A stretch of 64,000 nucleotides of DNA from JABSOG01 sp041583135 (GTDB taxonomy: Bacteria > Pseudomonadota > Gammaproteobacteria > Enterobacterales > Alteromonadaceae), in assembly GCA_041583135.1 (NCBI GenBank), contig JBFHGJ010000014.1, forward strand, positions 12,395 to 76,394. Reading direction: 5' to 3'. The notes under the pieces are model-generated. The model worked only from the letters and a program-made list of their open reading frames with translations. It was not told the DNA's origin and did not search any database. Positions 52,323 through 62,373 of this stretch are shown here, piece after piece. Position numbers and translations under genes: made by a program. Numbering within the stretch: the stretch's first letter is position 1; each line of letters starts with the position of its first letter.

Positions 52323-54467
52323 ATGCTTAGCGCGCATTTGGGCTATAATGGCGGAAATTCGTTGCCCCAAGACCCAAATTTAAATACGATTTTGGACAAA
52401 AAGCTTCTTATCATCGAAGATAGTAAATCTATCGCCAAAATACATTTTAATATCGCCAAGCGTTTGGGGCTTGAACCGACCGTGGCCTATTCTTACGCCG
52501 AGACTGTCGAAGCGCTCAACCAATCGAAGGATTTCTTTTGCGCTGTTATCGACTACAACTTACCTGATGCCTCTAACGGCGAAGCCATCGACTATGTGAT
52601 ACAGATGGGCATTCCAGTTATCGTGATGACCGGTATGACCAATAAAGCGGTGCGCGATTGGATCTTGAAGCGGCCTATCATCGATTATGTGCCTAAGGAC
52701 AACAAGCAGGATTATGTTTATCTACAACAACTGCTTGGTCAGCTGTTGCGCAATGGTGATATTAAAGTGCTGGTGGTCGATGATTCGCGGATCTCCCGCA
52801 AGATGTTGTGCAACCAATTGCAGCGGCAAAATTATAAGGTATTTGAAGCGGTTGATGGGGTTCATGCGCTAACAATGTTAGAGCAACACAGTGACATCAA
52901 ACTGGTGCTGACCGATCAGGAAATGCCGAACATGGATGGTGTGACCTTAACTCAGCAGATCCGTAAAACCTGGGGTAAGGAGAAGTTGGTGATCATCGGT
53001 ATCTCCGGCTCTAAGGACAATAGTTTGACCGCGCGTTTTATCAAAAGCGGCGCCAATGACTATCTGCACAAACCGTTTTGTGTCGAAGAGTTCAATTGCC
53101 GGTTAATGCACAATATTCAGTATCTCGAAAACATTGAGACCATTCGCGACCAAAACAGTAAAATGCGCCAGCGCAATAAAGACATTGCGGTGTTAAGTGA
53201 AATTGGTCGCGAGATCACCTCATCGCTGGATATCGATCTGATCTACACCAAAGTTTATAACCATGTGAACTCTTTGATGGATGCCTATATTTTTGGCATC
53301 GGTTTATATCGTCCAGATGAAGGTTATATCGAGTTTTCTCAGCTGATTGAAGGCGGGGTTAAATTGCCGCCTTATCAAATCGATATCAATGAGCCAAACC
53401 GGCTATCGGCGTGGTGCGTGTCGAACTGCAAAGAAATTGTGATCAAAAACAAAGGCCAAGAGGCCGACTATGTCGAACAGGTTATTGCCCCTATCACTTC
53501 GGTCCGAGCCGAGTCGATGATTTATCAGCCTTTACTGGTACAAGATCATCTGATTGGCTGCTTGACGGTGCAAAGTATGAAGCCGGATATGTATAGCGAC
53601 TATCATGTCGATATGATCAGAACCATTGCCGCCTCAACCGCCATTGCGTTAGACAATGCCGAAAATCACCGCAAGCTCAAAGAAAATCAGGATCAGATGG
53701 TGATGCAGGAAAAGATGGCTTCTCTTGGTACGCTCACCGCTGGGGTGGCTCACGAAATCAATAACCCCACCAATTTTGCCCATGTGAGTGCGCAAAACCT
53801 CGAGTTTGATTTGAATCGTTTTAAATCATTCTTGTTTGAGCTGGCCGGAGATGATGCCGAGACAGAGATCCTTGAAAGCTTCAATGAGCAGTTTGAACCC
53901 TTGTTTAAACATTTGAGCACCATCAAAGACGGCACCGACCGGATCAAAGGCATTGTTAAGGACCTTCAGGCATTTACCCGCCACGATAAGGCCGGGACGC
54001 AAAAGATCCACATTGCCGATAGTTTGTCATCGACAATAAAACTGGTGCAGGCTCAATATAAAGAAAGTACAGAATTTATTGAAAACTATCCATTTAACCC
54101 GCAAATCGAATGTTGGCCTGCTCAACTCAATCAGGTGTATATGAATTTGCTGGTTAACGCCTGTCATGCCATCGACAAGCGCAAGCAAAACGGCGAGCCC
54201 GAATTGAAGGGAATGGTTGAGGTGAGCACGTCACAAAAGGATGATCACTTGATCATTGCCTTTAAAGACAATGGCTGCGGTATGGAACCTGCGACCCGCT
54301 CTAAACTGTTTGAGCCGTTTTTTACCACCAAAGAAGTCGGCAAAGGCACCGGGCTCGGATTGTCTATCTCTTTCGGTATCATTCAAAAACACGATGGCGA
54401 CATTGTGGTTGAGTCACAGCCGGGTGTCGGCTCGACATTTATCATTCGTTTGCCCTGCGCCGTTTGA
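52323..54467 (+). CDS. Two-receiver GAF histidine kinase
   Basis: About 714 aa from ATG 52323 (TTG 52314 is an alternative; AGGAA lies upstream). Counting from the TTG, receiver 1 (residues ~30-145) has Asp80 (AVIDYNLPDAS) and receiver 2 (~150-270) has Asp201 (LVLTDQEMPNMDG) with Lys in YLHKPF. A GAF domain spans ~290-445. The kinase has His480 (TAGVAHEINNPTNF), N-box LLVNACHAI, DNGCGM and GTGLGLSISFGI. Soluble. Its H-box resembles that of the 35999-37405 kinase. No cognate regulator is adjacent. Divergent from uvrD. Confidence 0.92.
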   Translation: MLSAHLGYNGGNSLPQDPNLNTILDKKLLIIEDSKSIAKIHFNIAKRLGLEPTVAYSYAETVEALNQSKDFFCAVIDYNLPDASNGEAIDYVIQMGIPVIVMTGMTNKAVRDWILKRPIIDYVPKDNKQDYVYLQQLLGQLLRNGDIKVLVVDDSRISRKMLCNQLQRQNYKVFEAVDGVHALTMLEQHSDIKLVLTDQEMPNMDGVTLTQQIRKTWGKEKLVIIGISGSKDNSLTARFIKSGANDYLHKPFCVEEFNCRLMHNIQYLENIETIRDQNSKMRQRNKDIAVLSEIGREITSSLDIDLIYTKVYNHVNSLMDAYIFGIGLYRPDEGYIEFSQLIEGGVKLPPYQIDINEPNRLSAWCVSNCKEIVIKNKGQEADYVEQVIAPITSVRAESMIYQPLLVQDHLIGCLTVQSMKPDMYSDYHVDMIRTIAASTAIALDNAENHRKLKENQDQMVMQEKMASLGTLTAGVAHEINNPTNFAHVSAQNLEFDLNRFKSFLFELAGDDAETEILESFNEQFEPLFKHLSTIKDGTDRIKGIVKDLQAFTRHDKAGTQKIHIADSLSSTIKLVQAQYKESTEFIENYPFNPQIECWPAQLNQVYMNLLVNACHAIDKRKQNGEPELKGMVEVSTSQKDDHLIIAFKDNGCGMEPATRSKLFEPFFTTKEVGKGTGLGLSISFGIIQKHDGDIVVESQPGVGSTFIIRLPCAV

Positions 54468-54772
54468 GCGCTAGATAAGCAATGAGACAAGCGGTATTTT
54501 CGCTGAAAAGAATTGTTGCAATACTTACCTTATGAGTTCGAGCAAGGTTATATACAATAGCCGCGCTTGTTGTAAAGTATTCTAGACGGGTCCGGTACAT
54601 CTGCTGCAATGTTCGGGCGGGCCAAAAAGGATTGCATTTGGTCGTCTAAATAGCTCAACTGGTCCATTTGTTGTTTGCATCGCCTATAGGGGATGATAAA
54701 ACAGCGACGTTGTGACGCAGTTGATTGAATATCGACGAATTTTAGGATCGCAGTAATTTAAAGGTTGATGAT
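54468..54772. other. Intergenic region before the TonB-dependent receptor
   Basis: 305 bp. AAAGGTTG lies about ten bases before the receptor's ATG and is its ribosome binding site. No operator palindrome, riboswitch motif or open frame was recognised. Confidence 0.5.
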
Positions 54773-56911
54773 ATGAAAACCCCTCTCTCTCCTATCGCCA
54801 AAGCCATTTCCCTGAGTCTGGTGGCACTAACCTGTTTTTCTTCTCTGGCCGAGAACGTAACTGAAAAAGACGGTAAATCCATTTACGCATCTACTTTCTT
54901 TGTGCAGTACAACCCACAAAATGCCCTTGAAATGATTGAACGTTTGCCGGGCTTTTCTTTTGACCAAGGCTCTAACGAACGTGGCTTTGGTGGCAACGCT
55001 GGCAACGTGCTGATCGATGGTGCCAGACCGACATCTAAATCTGGTGGTTTACGCGGCGCACTTATCCGTATTCCTGCTGCTCAAGTGGAACGCATTGAAA
55101 TTATTCGCGGTGGTATCGGCGCAGGCGAAGCTGCCGGACAATCGATTGTGGCCAATGTGGTTCGTTCAAAAACCGGTAGTAGTGGTACTTGGGCGATGAA
55201 GCTGCGTCAAACCGACGGTGCCAACATTGAACCCAATCTTGAAGCGGCAATCACCACCAAGTTGGGTGATTGGGATACGTCTTTTGATACCGACATCGGC
55301 GGCTGGCCGGGGTATCGCACGGCGATTTTTGAAAACCGCCAAGGCGATGATAACAGCTTAAGGGACAGCTCTAAAGAGTCCTACCCTGAACGTAATCGCT
55401 GGGCCTATGTCAATGGTGAAGGCTCTACTGACCTCGCTGGTGGCAAGCTCGCTCTAAATGGCCGCATCGGTGGCAACGATTGGCGAGGTGATCCGACCCG
55501 TCTGATTTTTGATGCTCGTTTACCCGATGATTCTGCCCCCGAAGCATTTTGGCGAGGTAACTTTCGTGAAAGTAACCGCGAGTTTGAACTCGGCGCCGAT
55601 TGGACCAAGAGTTTTGAACAATGGAAGCTGAGACTGATTGGTCTTGCCAATGTTCGCACCAATGAGTTTGACGCTTATCAAAACGAAGGGCAAATTGAAA
55701 ACGGTGAGTTGATGACGGCCTTCAACTCGCTGTATGCCTCGGAAAACACCGAGTCTGAATATATTTTTAGAACCACTTTCTCTTATGACAACGGCAGTAG
55801 TATCAAACCTGAATTTGGCTTTGAATTGGCCAATAACAAGTTAGATACCAGCCAAGAGTTATATTTTGATGGGGTGCGTTTTAATGATTTACAAAACGCC
55901 GCCGTCGTTGTTGAAGAACAGCGGGGCGAAGCCTTTGCCAATTTGGTTTGGGACAGTAGCGATCAGCTCACCGTTGAAGGTGGTTTGACGATTGAATACT
56001 CTGAAATTCAACTGACAGGCGATGACAACAACAAACAAAACCTGACCTTTTACAAACCCCGTTTGGCGGCAACCTATCGTTTTGACGACGATAGCAGCGT
56101 AACGGTCGAAGCTCAGCGCACTGTAGGTCAGCTCAACTTCAATGACTTTGCTGCCGGTCGTGATGTCAACGATGAGTCGAATACCTCCGGCAACTCAAAT
56201 TTGCAGCCGGATAAAACCAATGAATTGTCGATGACCTATGACTGGTCTTTTTCTGAGCGCGGTAGTTTGAAGGTGAGGGCCTTTCATGAGTGGCGCCGAG
56301 ACATTCTCGAACATGTGCGTTTAGGTGACGACCCTAACAGTGTCAGTTATGGTGTCGGTAATGCCGGTGATGCACGTTTTTGGGGGATTGCAACCGACAT
56401 CACCTTGCCATTAGATGGTTTATTGGAAAACGGTTTAATCGAGATTAACCACGTCTATCGTGATTCTTCTTTCTTTGATCCGATTATCGGCCGTGACAAT
56501 ACCGTTAGCTGGTATACGCCAAATTGGTATAAGTTCGAATTACGTCAAGATTTGGTTGAGCAAAAAGTGACTTGGGGTGTGACCTATCTCAATCACTTCT
56601 TAGATACCGGCTATCGCGTTGATGAAGTACAAACCTTTAGAGGCAACAACCGTTGGAATTTGTGGATAGAAACGACACGTTATTTCGATGTTAAAATCCG
56701 CTTTGATATCTCCAATGCCAATACCGCACAATACACCAGAACCCGTTATATCTATAACGACCACTGCCAGTTTGTCGCGGCTGATCCGCAAACCGGTGAG
56801 CAGGTTTGCGTCGGACAAAACATCGACCGTGGTGATGAGTTGGTGCGTATTGAACGTTCTGCCCGTTTCCGCGATCCGGAGCTGAAACTGTCAATATCAG
56901 GCACCTTCTAA
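54773..56911 (+). CDS. TonB-dependent outer-membrane receptor
   Basis: 712 aa. Signal peptide MKTPLSPIAKAISLSLVALTCFSSLA, a plug (residues ~45-140; LPGFSF, VLIDGARPTSKSGG, VERIEIIRGG) and a 22-strand barrel ending with Phe (LSISGTF), as in outer-membrane barrels. The plug lacks a clear TonB box at the very N-terminus. Substrate unknown; uncoupled from any siderophore gene. A GST gene follows after 76 bp. Confidence 0.9.
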   Translation: MKTPLSPIAKAISLSLVALTCFSSLAENVTEKDGKSIYASTFFVQYNPQNALEMIERLPGFSFDQGSNERGFGGNAGNVLIDGARPTSKSGGLRGALIRIPAAQVERIEIIRGGIGAGEAAGQSIVANVVRSKTGSSGTWAMKLRQTDGANIEPNLEAAITTKLGDWDTSFDTDIGGWPGYRTAIFENRQGDDNSLRDSSKESYPERNRWAYVNGEGSTDLAGGKLALNGRIGGNDWRGDPTRLIFDARLPDDSAPEAFWRGNFRESNREFELGADWTKSFEQWKLRLIGLANVRTNEFDAYQNEGQIENGELMTAFNSLYASENTESEYIFRTTFSYDNGSSIKPEFGFELANNKLDTSQELYFDGVRFNDLQNAAVVVEEQRGEAFANLVWDSSDQLTVEGGLTIEYSEIQLTGDDNNKQNLTFYKPRLAATYRFDDDSSVTVEAQRTVGQLNFNDFAAGRDVNDESNTSGNSNLQPDKTNELSMTYDWSFSERGSLKVRAFHEWRRDILEHVRLGDDPNSVSYGVGNAGDARFWGIATDITLPLDGLLENGLIEINHVYRDSSFFDPIIGRDNTVSWYTPNWYKFELRQDLVEQKVTWGVTYLNHFLDTGYRVDEVQTFRGNNRWNLWIETTRYFDVKIRFDISNANTAQYTRTRYIYNDHCQFVAADPQTGEQVCVGQNIDRGDELVRIERSARFRDPELKLSISGTF

Positions 56912-56987
56912 AGGCGCTAGACATTACATAGGCTCCAAGGTAAGGTGCGATGGTGTACCTTACCTCTAATCAAAGTGGAGCCTCTTA

Positions 56988-57674
56988 ATGTCTTTACCAA
57001 GCCATCAGCTTACCCTCGTTAGTCATCATCTCTGCCCCTTTGTTCAGCGCGCTGTCATAGCACTAAAAGAGCAGGGCATTGCCTTTACCCGCAAAGACAT
57101 CGACCTTGCCAACAAACCGGATTGGTTTTTAAAACTATCACCGTTGGGTTTGGTGCCGGTGTTGTTGGTGGATGATGAGCATGTGGTCTTTGAATCGGCG
57201 GTGATCGCCGAGTTTTGCAACGACATCGGTGGTGGTCTGTTGCTTAGCCAAGACCCAGTTGAAAAAGCCAAACAAAGGACTTGGGTTGAATTTTCTGCCT
57301 CTACTTTGGGCAATATCGGCAAGTTGTACAATGCTAAGGACGAAGCAGAGTTTGATGCGGCTGTGGCGGCATTACAGCAAAAATGGCAAAGGTTAGAGAC
57401 AGTGTTGCCGGCGCAAGGGCTGTTTTGTGGTGAGCACTTTTCATTGGTTGATTGCGCTTTGGCGCCGGCGCTGAGGTATTTTGATGTGCTCGATAAGCTT
57501 GGCGATTGGCCATTTATTGCCAAAGGCAGCAAACTGGCCGCTTACCGCGAACGGCTATTGGCGCGATATTCTGTACGCGAGGCAGTCGGTCCTGATTATA
57601 TCAAGCAGATGATAGGCTATATTGCTGAAAAGGATTCTTATATGGCTGAGCGGGCCAGAGCTTACTTAGCCTGA
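56988..57674 (+). CDS. Glutathione S-transferase family protein
   Basis: 228 aa, cytoplasmic. The N-terminal thioredoxin-like domain has HHLCPFVQRAVIAL (Cys at residue 16, the omega/stringent-starvation type site), SPLGLVPVLLVDD and FESAVIAEF. The C-terminal helical domain starts at ~residue 90. It follows the TonB receptor by 76 bp on the same strand. Its TGA stop codon (57672-57674) lies inside a dispersed repeat copy, so the end of the gene is shaped by that repeat. Confidence 0.9.
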   Translation: MSLPSHQLTLVSHHLCPFVQRAVIALKEQGIAFTRKDIDLANKPDWFLKLSPLGLVPVLLVDDEHVVFESAVIAEFCNDIGGGLLLSQDPVEKAKQRTWVEFSASTLGNIGKLYNAKDEAEFDAAVAALQQKWQRLETVLPAQGLFCGEHFSLVDCALAPALRYFDVLDKLGDWPFIAKGSKLAAYRERLLARYSVREAVGPDYIKQMIGYIAEKDSYMAERARAYLA

Positions 57675-57805
57675 GCTTTGCGTAAGGTGGGTCAATGCCC
57701 TTGAATTCATCGCTCCCCTTGAAAAGTGGGGGGCTGATATTTTCTTCGAAAACAACCCAAATTTATGCCGCTTTAGTCATTCTACAGCAAATAAATTTGG
57801 GGCAG
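57670..57805 (+). repeat. Dispersed structured repeat, copy 1
   Basis: About 136 bp, matching 63863-64000 in the same orientation (starts CCTGAGCTTTGCGTAAGG). It includes a CTCCCCTT-GAAA-AGTGGGGG hairpin and CCAAATTTAT/ATAAATTTGG arms. It overlaps the stop codon of the GST gene. Confidence 0.85.
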
Positions 57806-57860
57806 ACAGAGACGAAAAGGGCAAGTTCTACGGCCCAGCGTTATCCCGCGTTCCGGTTGT

Positions 57861-59201
57861 CTACATCAAAGGCTTGCCGTTTAAATTGACATGGCCTTTT
57901 TCACCTTGCATATCAAACAGCACCTGCTGATCTTTTAAGGTCAGCATGCCGTTGTTGAGTAAATTCTCCAAGGTCTTGATCGAAAGCCGGTCACTCATCA
58001 GCAGCAGGGCCTTGGGAATTTCACCTTTGGCCGAGTAGCTTAGGGCATTGACCAAGACCGCCGGATTGGCTCTAAAGCTTTGTGGATCGACTGCAGCGGC
58101 GTTTAGCTCGGCAGTGGCATCGACCTTACCGGCAAAGGTATTGGCCTTAATGGTGTCAAACCTGAAGCTCAGTGGCTCGGCCAGCATCTTACTAAAGACG
58201 ATAAGTGCCTGCTGTGGATCGTTGGCGGCAGATTGACCTTGTAACTGCTCTAGCGCGCGGTAGTAGTCTTTAAACGCCTGTAATCCCCCTTCAACGCCGA
58301 GGGAAAGCTCAACCTCGGACACTTGCGTTTGTGCCATGGCCGGGTGACCGGCTTTTTCGAGTTTTAATAACGTGTTGAATTTGGCGCGATTTTCGACCAC
58401 TCGATTGTCGAACTTAATATTCAAACCATGCAGGGCATCAAAAGCCATGTCAGGGCTTTTCAGCGCGACTTTTTCAAGCGTCATCGACATGCGGCTGGCA
58501 ATTAAGTTATCGAATGATATGGCATTAGGATCGCTAAATTCGGCATTGGCGTCAAAATGCACCTGGTCTAGGGTAAAAGCACTTGCGCCGCCAGATAAAG
58601 TAAAGGTGTCTATCTGACTTTGACTAAAAACCTTGCCGTTTTCAAAGGTTGTGATGCCGCTGATGGGGGTTGAACGCAGGGTTGCGGTTTCACCGATATT
58701 GTCGGTGATAGACATGGTAAACCCTTGAATATGGGTTTTGGTTTGCATTGAATAGCCACCGTTTAGTGCAACGTTGACCTCAGAATTCATGACCATAAAT
58801 GGTTTAGCTTTTTCATCTAAGGTCAGGTTTAACTTACTCAACGCTTTATCGACCAAGGCTTTGCCTTGGCCTTCAAAGGTGGTGTCTACAGCGACAGTCA
58901 AAAATCCGTGGGAAGCTTTATTGTTGACGGTGATGGCAACCGTGTCGCTGCCGACATATTGTGCCATTTCAGGCAACCCTAAGGCTTTGAGATCAAACAC
59001 CACATCGTAGCTAAAGTCAGAGTCATATAGCCCAAGGTTGGCTTGGGTATTTTCGATAGAAATGCCTTGTGGTACAGAACTGGTTAAGATCTGCATTTGA
59101 TCATTAAGCGCTTGTTGGGTGAAATGGCCAGCTGCAAAGAAAGGCACTGTGGCACCTGCGGCGCCGATGACGGCGAAGGCACCAAGCAATTTTATTGACA
59201 T
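57861..59201 (-). CDS. YdgA-family (DUF945) protein
   Basis: 446 aa from ATG 59201; the frame stays open for 36 more residues but the signal-like MSIKLLGAFAVIGAAGATVPFF begins here. The N-terminal hydrophobic segment is an anchor or signal peptide; the rest is a beta-rich extracytoplasmic domain (GLYDSDFSYDVVFDL..., SLGVEGGLQAFKDYYRALEQL). DUF945/YdgA function is unknown. Divergent from the NtrC-type regulator 122 bp away. Confidence 0.85.
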   Translation of the reverse strand: MSIKLLGAFAVIGAAGATVPFFAAGHFTQQALNDQMQILTSSVPQGISIENTQANLGLYDSDFSYDVVFDLKALGLPEMAQYVGSDTVAITVNNKASHGFLTVAVDTTFEGQGKALVDKALSKLNLTLDEKAKPFMVMNSEVNVALNGGYSMQTKTHIQGFTMSITDNIGETATLRSTPISGITTFENGKVFSQSQIDTFTLSGGASAFTLDQVHFDANAEFSDPNAISFDNLIASRMSMTLEKVALKSPDMAFDALHGLNIKFDNRVVENRAKFNTLLKLEKAGHPAMAQTQVSEVELSLGVEGGLQAFKDYYRALEQLQGQSAANDPQQALIVFSKMLAEPLSFRFDTIKANTFAGKVDATAELNAAAVDPQSFRANPAVLVNALSYSAKGEIPKALLLMSDRLSIKTLENLLNNGMLTLKDQQVLFDMQGEKGHVNLNGKPLM

Positions 59202-59323
59202 AGTGTTGTTATTCCGTTGGTCTAGTCGGCTCAGAGTGCCATAAATTGGCGCGCTAGGCAAAAGCAATATGTTAAGATGCCAATGGCATATAACACCAAG
59301 TAACAGCAAAAAAAGAGAACATC

Positions 59324-60673
59324 ATGGCCAACATTCTGGTATGTGACGACAACCAAGATATCTTAAGTGCGCTGCGGGCATTATTGTCTGCTCGTGGTTA
59401 TGAGGTGCAGCTGGCGAGCTCACCGGATGAAGCGCTGATTTTACTGGAGAAGCAAAAAGTCGATTTGGCGATTATTGATCTCAACTTTACCCGAGACACC
59501 ACTTCGGGCGAAGAAGGGTTGGCGTTGCTCGATAGGTTGCAAAATGCCCATCCTAACTTGCCGGTGATCGTGATGACGGCCTACGCCAATATGCAGATTG
59601 CCATTGCGGCGCTGAAAAAAGGCGCGCGGGATTTTATTGAAAAACCCTGGGACAACGACCGTCTACTGAGTATCTTGCGCACCCAAATTGCCTTGGGAAA
59701 TGCCCTTGAAGAAACGCACAGACTTAAACAAGAAAATCAGCGGTTAAAGGCGACGACAAAGGCTTTTATACCTGTCTCTCAAGCGATGCAACCGGTGATG
59801 CAACTGGTTGAACGAGTGGCCAAAACGCCCACCAATATTTTGATCTGCGGCGAACACGGCTGCGGTAAAGGGGTGATGGCGCAGGAGATCTACAACCGCT
59901 CGGATAGGGCTGAGCGTGCTTTGGTGACCGTCAATATCGGTGCTATCTCCGATACGCTATTTGAAAGTGAGTTGTTTGGTCATGTCAAAGGTGCTTTTAC
60001 CGATGCACGGCAAGACCGAGAGGGGCGTTTTGCCTTGGCTGACAAAGGCACCTTGTTCTTAGATGAGATAGGCAACCTTTCGCTGGCAATGCAGGCCAAA
60101 TTGCTCAGGGTGATTGAGAGCGGTGAATTTGAACCGGTTGGCAGTTCGAAAACCTGTAAGGTCGATGTACGTATTATTTCTGCGACCAATGCCGATTTGG
60201 CGGCGATGTGCGCCGAGGGTAAGTTTCGCGAAGATCTGCTGTATCGGCTCAATGCCATAGAGTTAAAACTGCCGCCGCTAAGAGAACGCCATGAAGATTT
60301 AATTGCGTTGGCACAGTATTTTCTTGGCCGTCATGTCCGCGCTTTTTCTCGACCTGAGTTAAAACTCAGTGAAGCGGCCAAAGTGGCAATTGAGCGCCAT
60401 AGTTGGCCTGGCAATGTGCGAGAGCTGGATCACGCCATTCAGCGCGGTGTTTTGATGGCTGAGGGGGAGTGGATTGAGCCGTTTCATTTAGGCTTGAGTG
60501 CGCAACCAGAGGCGGGGTTGGACATCGACAATATGACCTTAGAAGAGGTGGAGCTTTATTTGATCAAACGGGCTTTGGCTAAGTCTGGTGGTAATGTAAA
60601 GCAGGCCGCAGAAGTGTTAGGGCTGGGGCGTAGTTCGCTCTATCGGCGCTTAGAGAAATTTGGTTTGAGTTGA
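59324..60673 (+). CDS. NtrC-family sigma-54 response regulator
   Basis: 449 aa. Receiver (1-120): DD at 8-9, phosphoacceptor Asp52, Lys107 in EKPW. AAA+ domain: Walker A GEHGCGKG (176-183), Walker B TLFLDE, arginine finger region FREDLLYRL. The sigma-54 contact loop reads GAFTDA (223-228) instead of GAFTGA. The Fis-type helix-turn-helix at the end (GGNVKQAAEVLGLGRSSLYRRL) binds DNA. It overlaps the kinase gene downstream by 4 bases (ATGA). Confidence 0.93.
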   Translation: MANILVCDDNQDILSALRALLSARGYEVQLASSPDEALILLEKQKVDLAIIDLNFTRDTTSGEEGLALLDRLQNAHPNLPVIVMTAYANMQIAIAALKKGARDFIEKPWDNDRLLSILRTQIALGNALEETHRLKQENQRLKATTKAFIPVSQAMQPVMQLVERVAKTPTNILICGEHGCGKGVMAQEIYNRSDRAERALVTVNIGAISDTLFESELFGHVKGAFTDARQDREGRFALADKGTLFLDEIGNLSLAMQAKLLRVIESGEFEPVGSSKTCKVDVRIISATNADLAAMCAEGKFREDLLYRLNAIELKLPPLRERHEDLIALAQYFLGRHVRAFSRPELKLSEAAKVAIERHSWPGNVRELDHAIQRGVLMAEGEWIEPFHLGLSAQPEAGLDIDNMTLEEVELYLIKRALAKSGGNVKQAAEVLGLGRSSLYRRLEKFGLS

Positions 60674-62031
60674 TGAAAAGCGCACTACGGCACCCTCAGA
60701 TAGCAGTTGACCCTTGGCTAACCTATAGTGGCTTGATGGTCAGTGCTCCACTTAGCGCGCTTTGCTTGGCGCTGTTGTGGACTCATGACTTGGCAGTCGA
60801 ATGGCAATGGACCTTGACGGCGTTTGTCATGGTGTTGTTGGTAGGACTGCCGCTGTTTTTGCATCGCCGGTTGCTCGGTAGCTTACGCTGTATTTCCAAT
60901 GCGGTGTTGTCGTTAAAAGACGGCGATTTTTCAATTCAGCTGGAAACCGACCGATATCAAGGTGTGCTGCGACAAACTGTGGTGGGACTTAATGCCTTGA
61001 CGGCGCAATTATACAACAGCCGAACCGACGCTGCGGAAACTCACGAGTTGTTGAAAAAAGTGATGCGCCAAATAGATGTAGTGGTATTGACCTTTAATGC
61101 CAAGCAGCAGTTGATGCGCATCAATGATCGTGGCTTGACGTTGCTGGCTCAGCCTAGAGAGTCGCTGATAGGACAAACGGCCGAAACACTGGGTCTGGCG
61201 GGATGTTTTGCCGGTCTTAGTGAACGTACAGAAGTATTGAATACCATAGCGCCACATCAGGTGTGGCAGCTGCGCCGCTCCAACTTTCGCGAGCGTGGTA
61301 AAAGTCACTATTTGATCACTTTGGCAGATTTAACCGCAGTGTTAGGTCAGCAAGAACTTCATGCATGGCAGCGTATGATGAAGGTATTGCGTCATGAGAT
61401 CAGCAATTCGTTGGCACCGGTTCAATCCTATGCCCAAACCATTGAGTGGCTGATCAGCCAGCAGCCATTGCCGTCAAATTGGCAAACGGAAACCCAAGAA
61501 GGCTTGGCGGTGATCATTTCTCGCACCAAAGCACTCAACCATTTGCTGTCACAATACAAAGAATTGACTGCTTTACCAAAACCGCAGCGACAGCCGACGT
61601 CACTCAAATCCCTCGTAACTCAAGCGTGTTTGTTGCAAACCCATTGTCCTATCGATATCGACTGTCACCTGGACGTGCAGGTCAATGTCGATAAAGATCA
61701 GTTGATACAGCTGTTGTTGAACCTACTCAATAACGGCTATGAGGCGATGGCGAGCCTTGAACGTCCGAGATTGCAGCTGTCGGTGCATTTGGCGCCAGAG
61801 CACGTTGTCGCCATCCATATTGATGATCAGGGACCGGGGCTGGCTTCATTTGATAATTTGTTCGTGCCTTTTTATACCACCAAGCCGCAAGGTTCAGGGA
61901 TTGGTTTGGTGCTGAGTCGGCAAATTGCACAGGCCCATGGTGGTACGTTGCAACTGCTCAATAAAGAAGGTGGCGGTTGCCGTGCAATCATTTGCTTGCC
62001 GGTGATCGTGCCATTAAACACGGACAATTGA
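60670..62031 (+). CDS. Membrane sensor histidine kinase, NtrB/NtrY-like
   Basis: 453 aa. Two transmembrane helices near residues 15-35 and 45-65, a HAMP-like region, a PAS-like domain, HisKA with KVLRHEISNSLAPVQSY, and HATPase with NLLNNGYEAM, DDQGPGL and GSGIGLVLSRQIA. It is translationally coupled to the sigma-54 regulator upstream (4-bp overlap) and should phosphorylate it. The signal and the targets are unknown. Confidence 0.92.
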   Translation: MMKSALRHPQIAVDPWLTYSGLMVSAPLSALCLALLWTHDLAVEWQWTLTAFVMVLLVGLPLFLHRRLLGSLRCISNAVLSLKDGDFSIQLETDRYQGVLRQTVVGLNALTAQLYNSRTDAAETHELLKKVMRQIDVVVLTFNAKQQLMRINDRGLTLLAQPRESLIGQTAETLGLAGCFAGLSERTEVLNTIAPHQVWQLRRSNFRERGKSHYLITLADLTAVLGQQELHAWQRMMKVLRHEISNSLAPVQSYAQTIEWLISQQPLPSNWQTETQEGLAVIISRTKALNHLLSQYKELTALPKPQRQPTSLKSLVTQACLLQTHCPIDIDCHLDVQVNVDKDQLIQLLLNLLNNGYEAMASLERPRLQLSVHLAPEHVVAIHIDDQGPGLASFDNLFVPFYTTKPQGSGIGLVLSRQIAQAHGGTLQLLNKEGGGCRAIICLPVIVPLNTDN

Positions 62032-62373
62032 GTCTTGCCATTATTCTGTTACAAAAATATAAGAAAGATTTTGTGCTGACTATTTTTGCCGCAATTGAAT
62101 GAAGGTTAAAAGAGGTTGAAAATTGGGAAAGTCGATCATGGCGATCGCTCTGTCTGGCCTATGATTGTGCGTTATCGCACTATATCGATAATCCAATGAG
62201 GGAACGTTAAGGAATGAAAATAATGGCGTCAATGGTTGCTTTTTAGAGGTGTCTAGGGTCGTGAATACCATCAGTTTTGACTTAAAAAGGAACTTGATGC
62301 GTCGAAAAATCATCGCCTTGCTGCTACAATCCACGCCTTTGTTTTATTCACAACAATAACAATGGGGAGATTT
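62032..62373. other. Intergenic region before the antiporter gene
   Basis: About 340 bp. GGGGAGA (62364-62370) is the ribosome binding site of the antiporter gene. TACAAT at 62325-62330 is a possible -10 box. No repeat or riboswitch motif was recognised. Confidence 0.5.
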
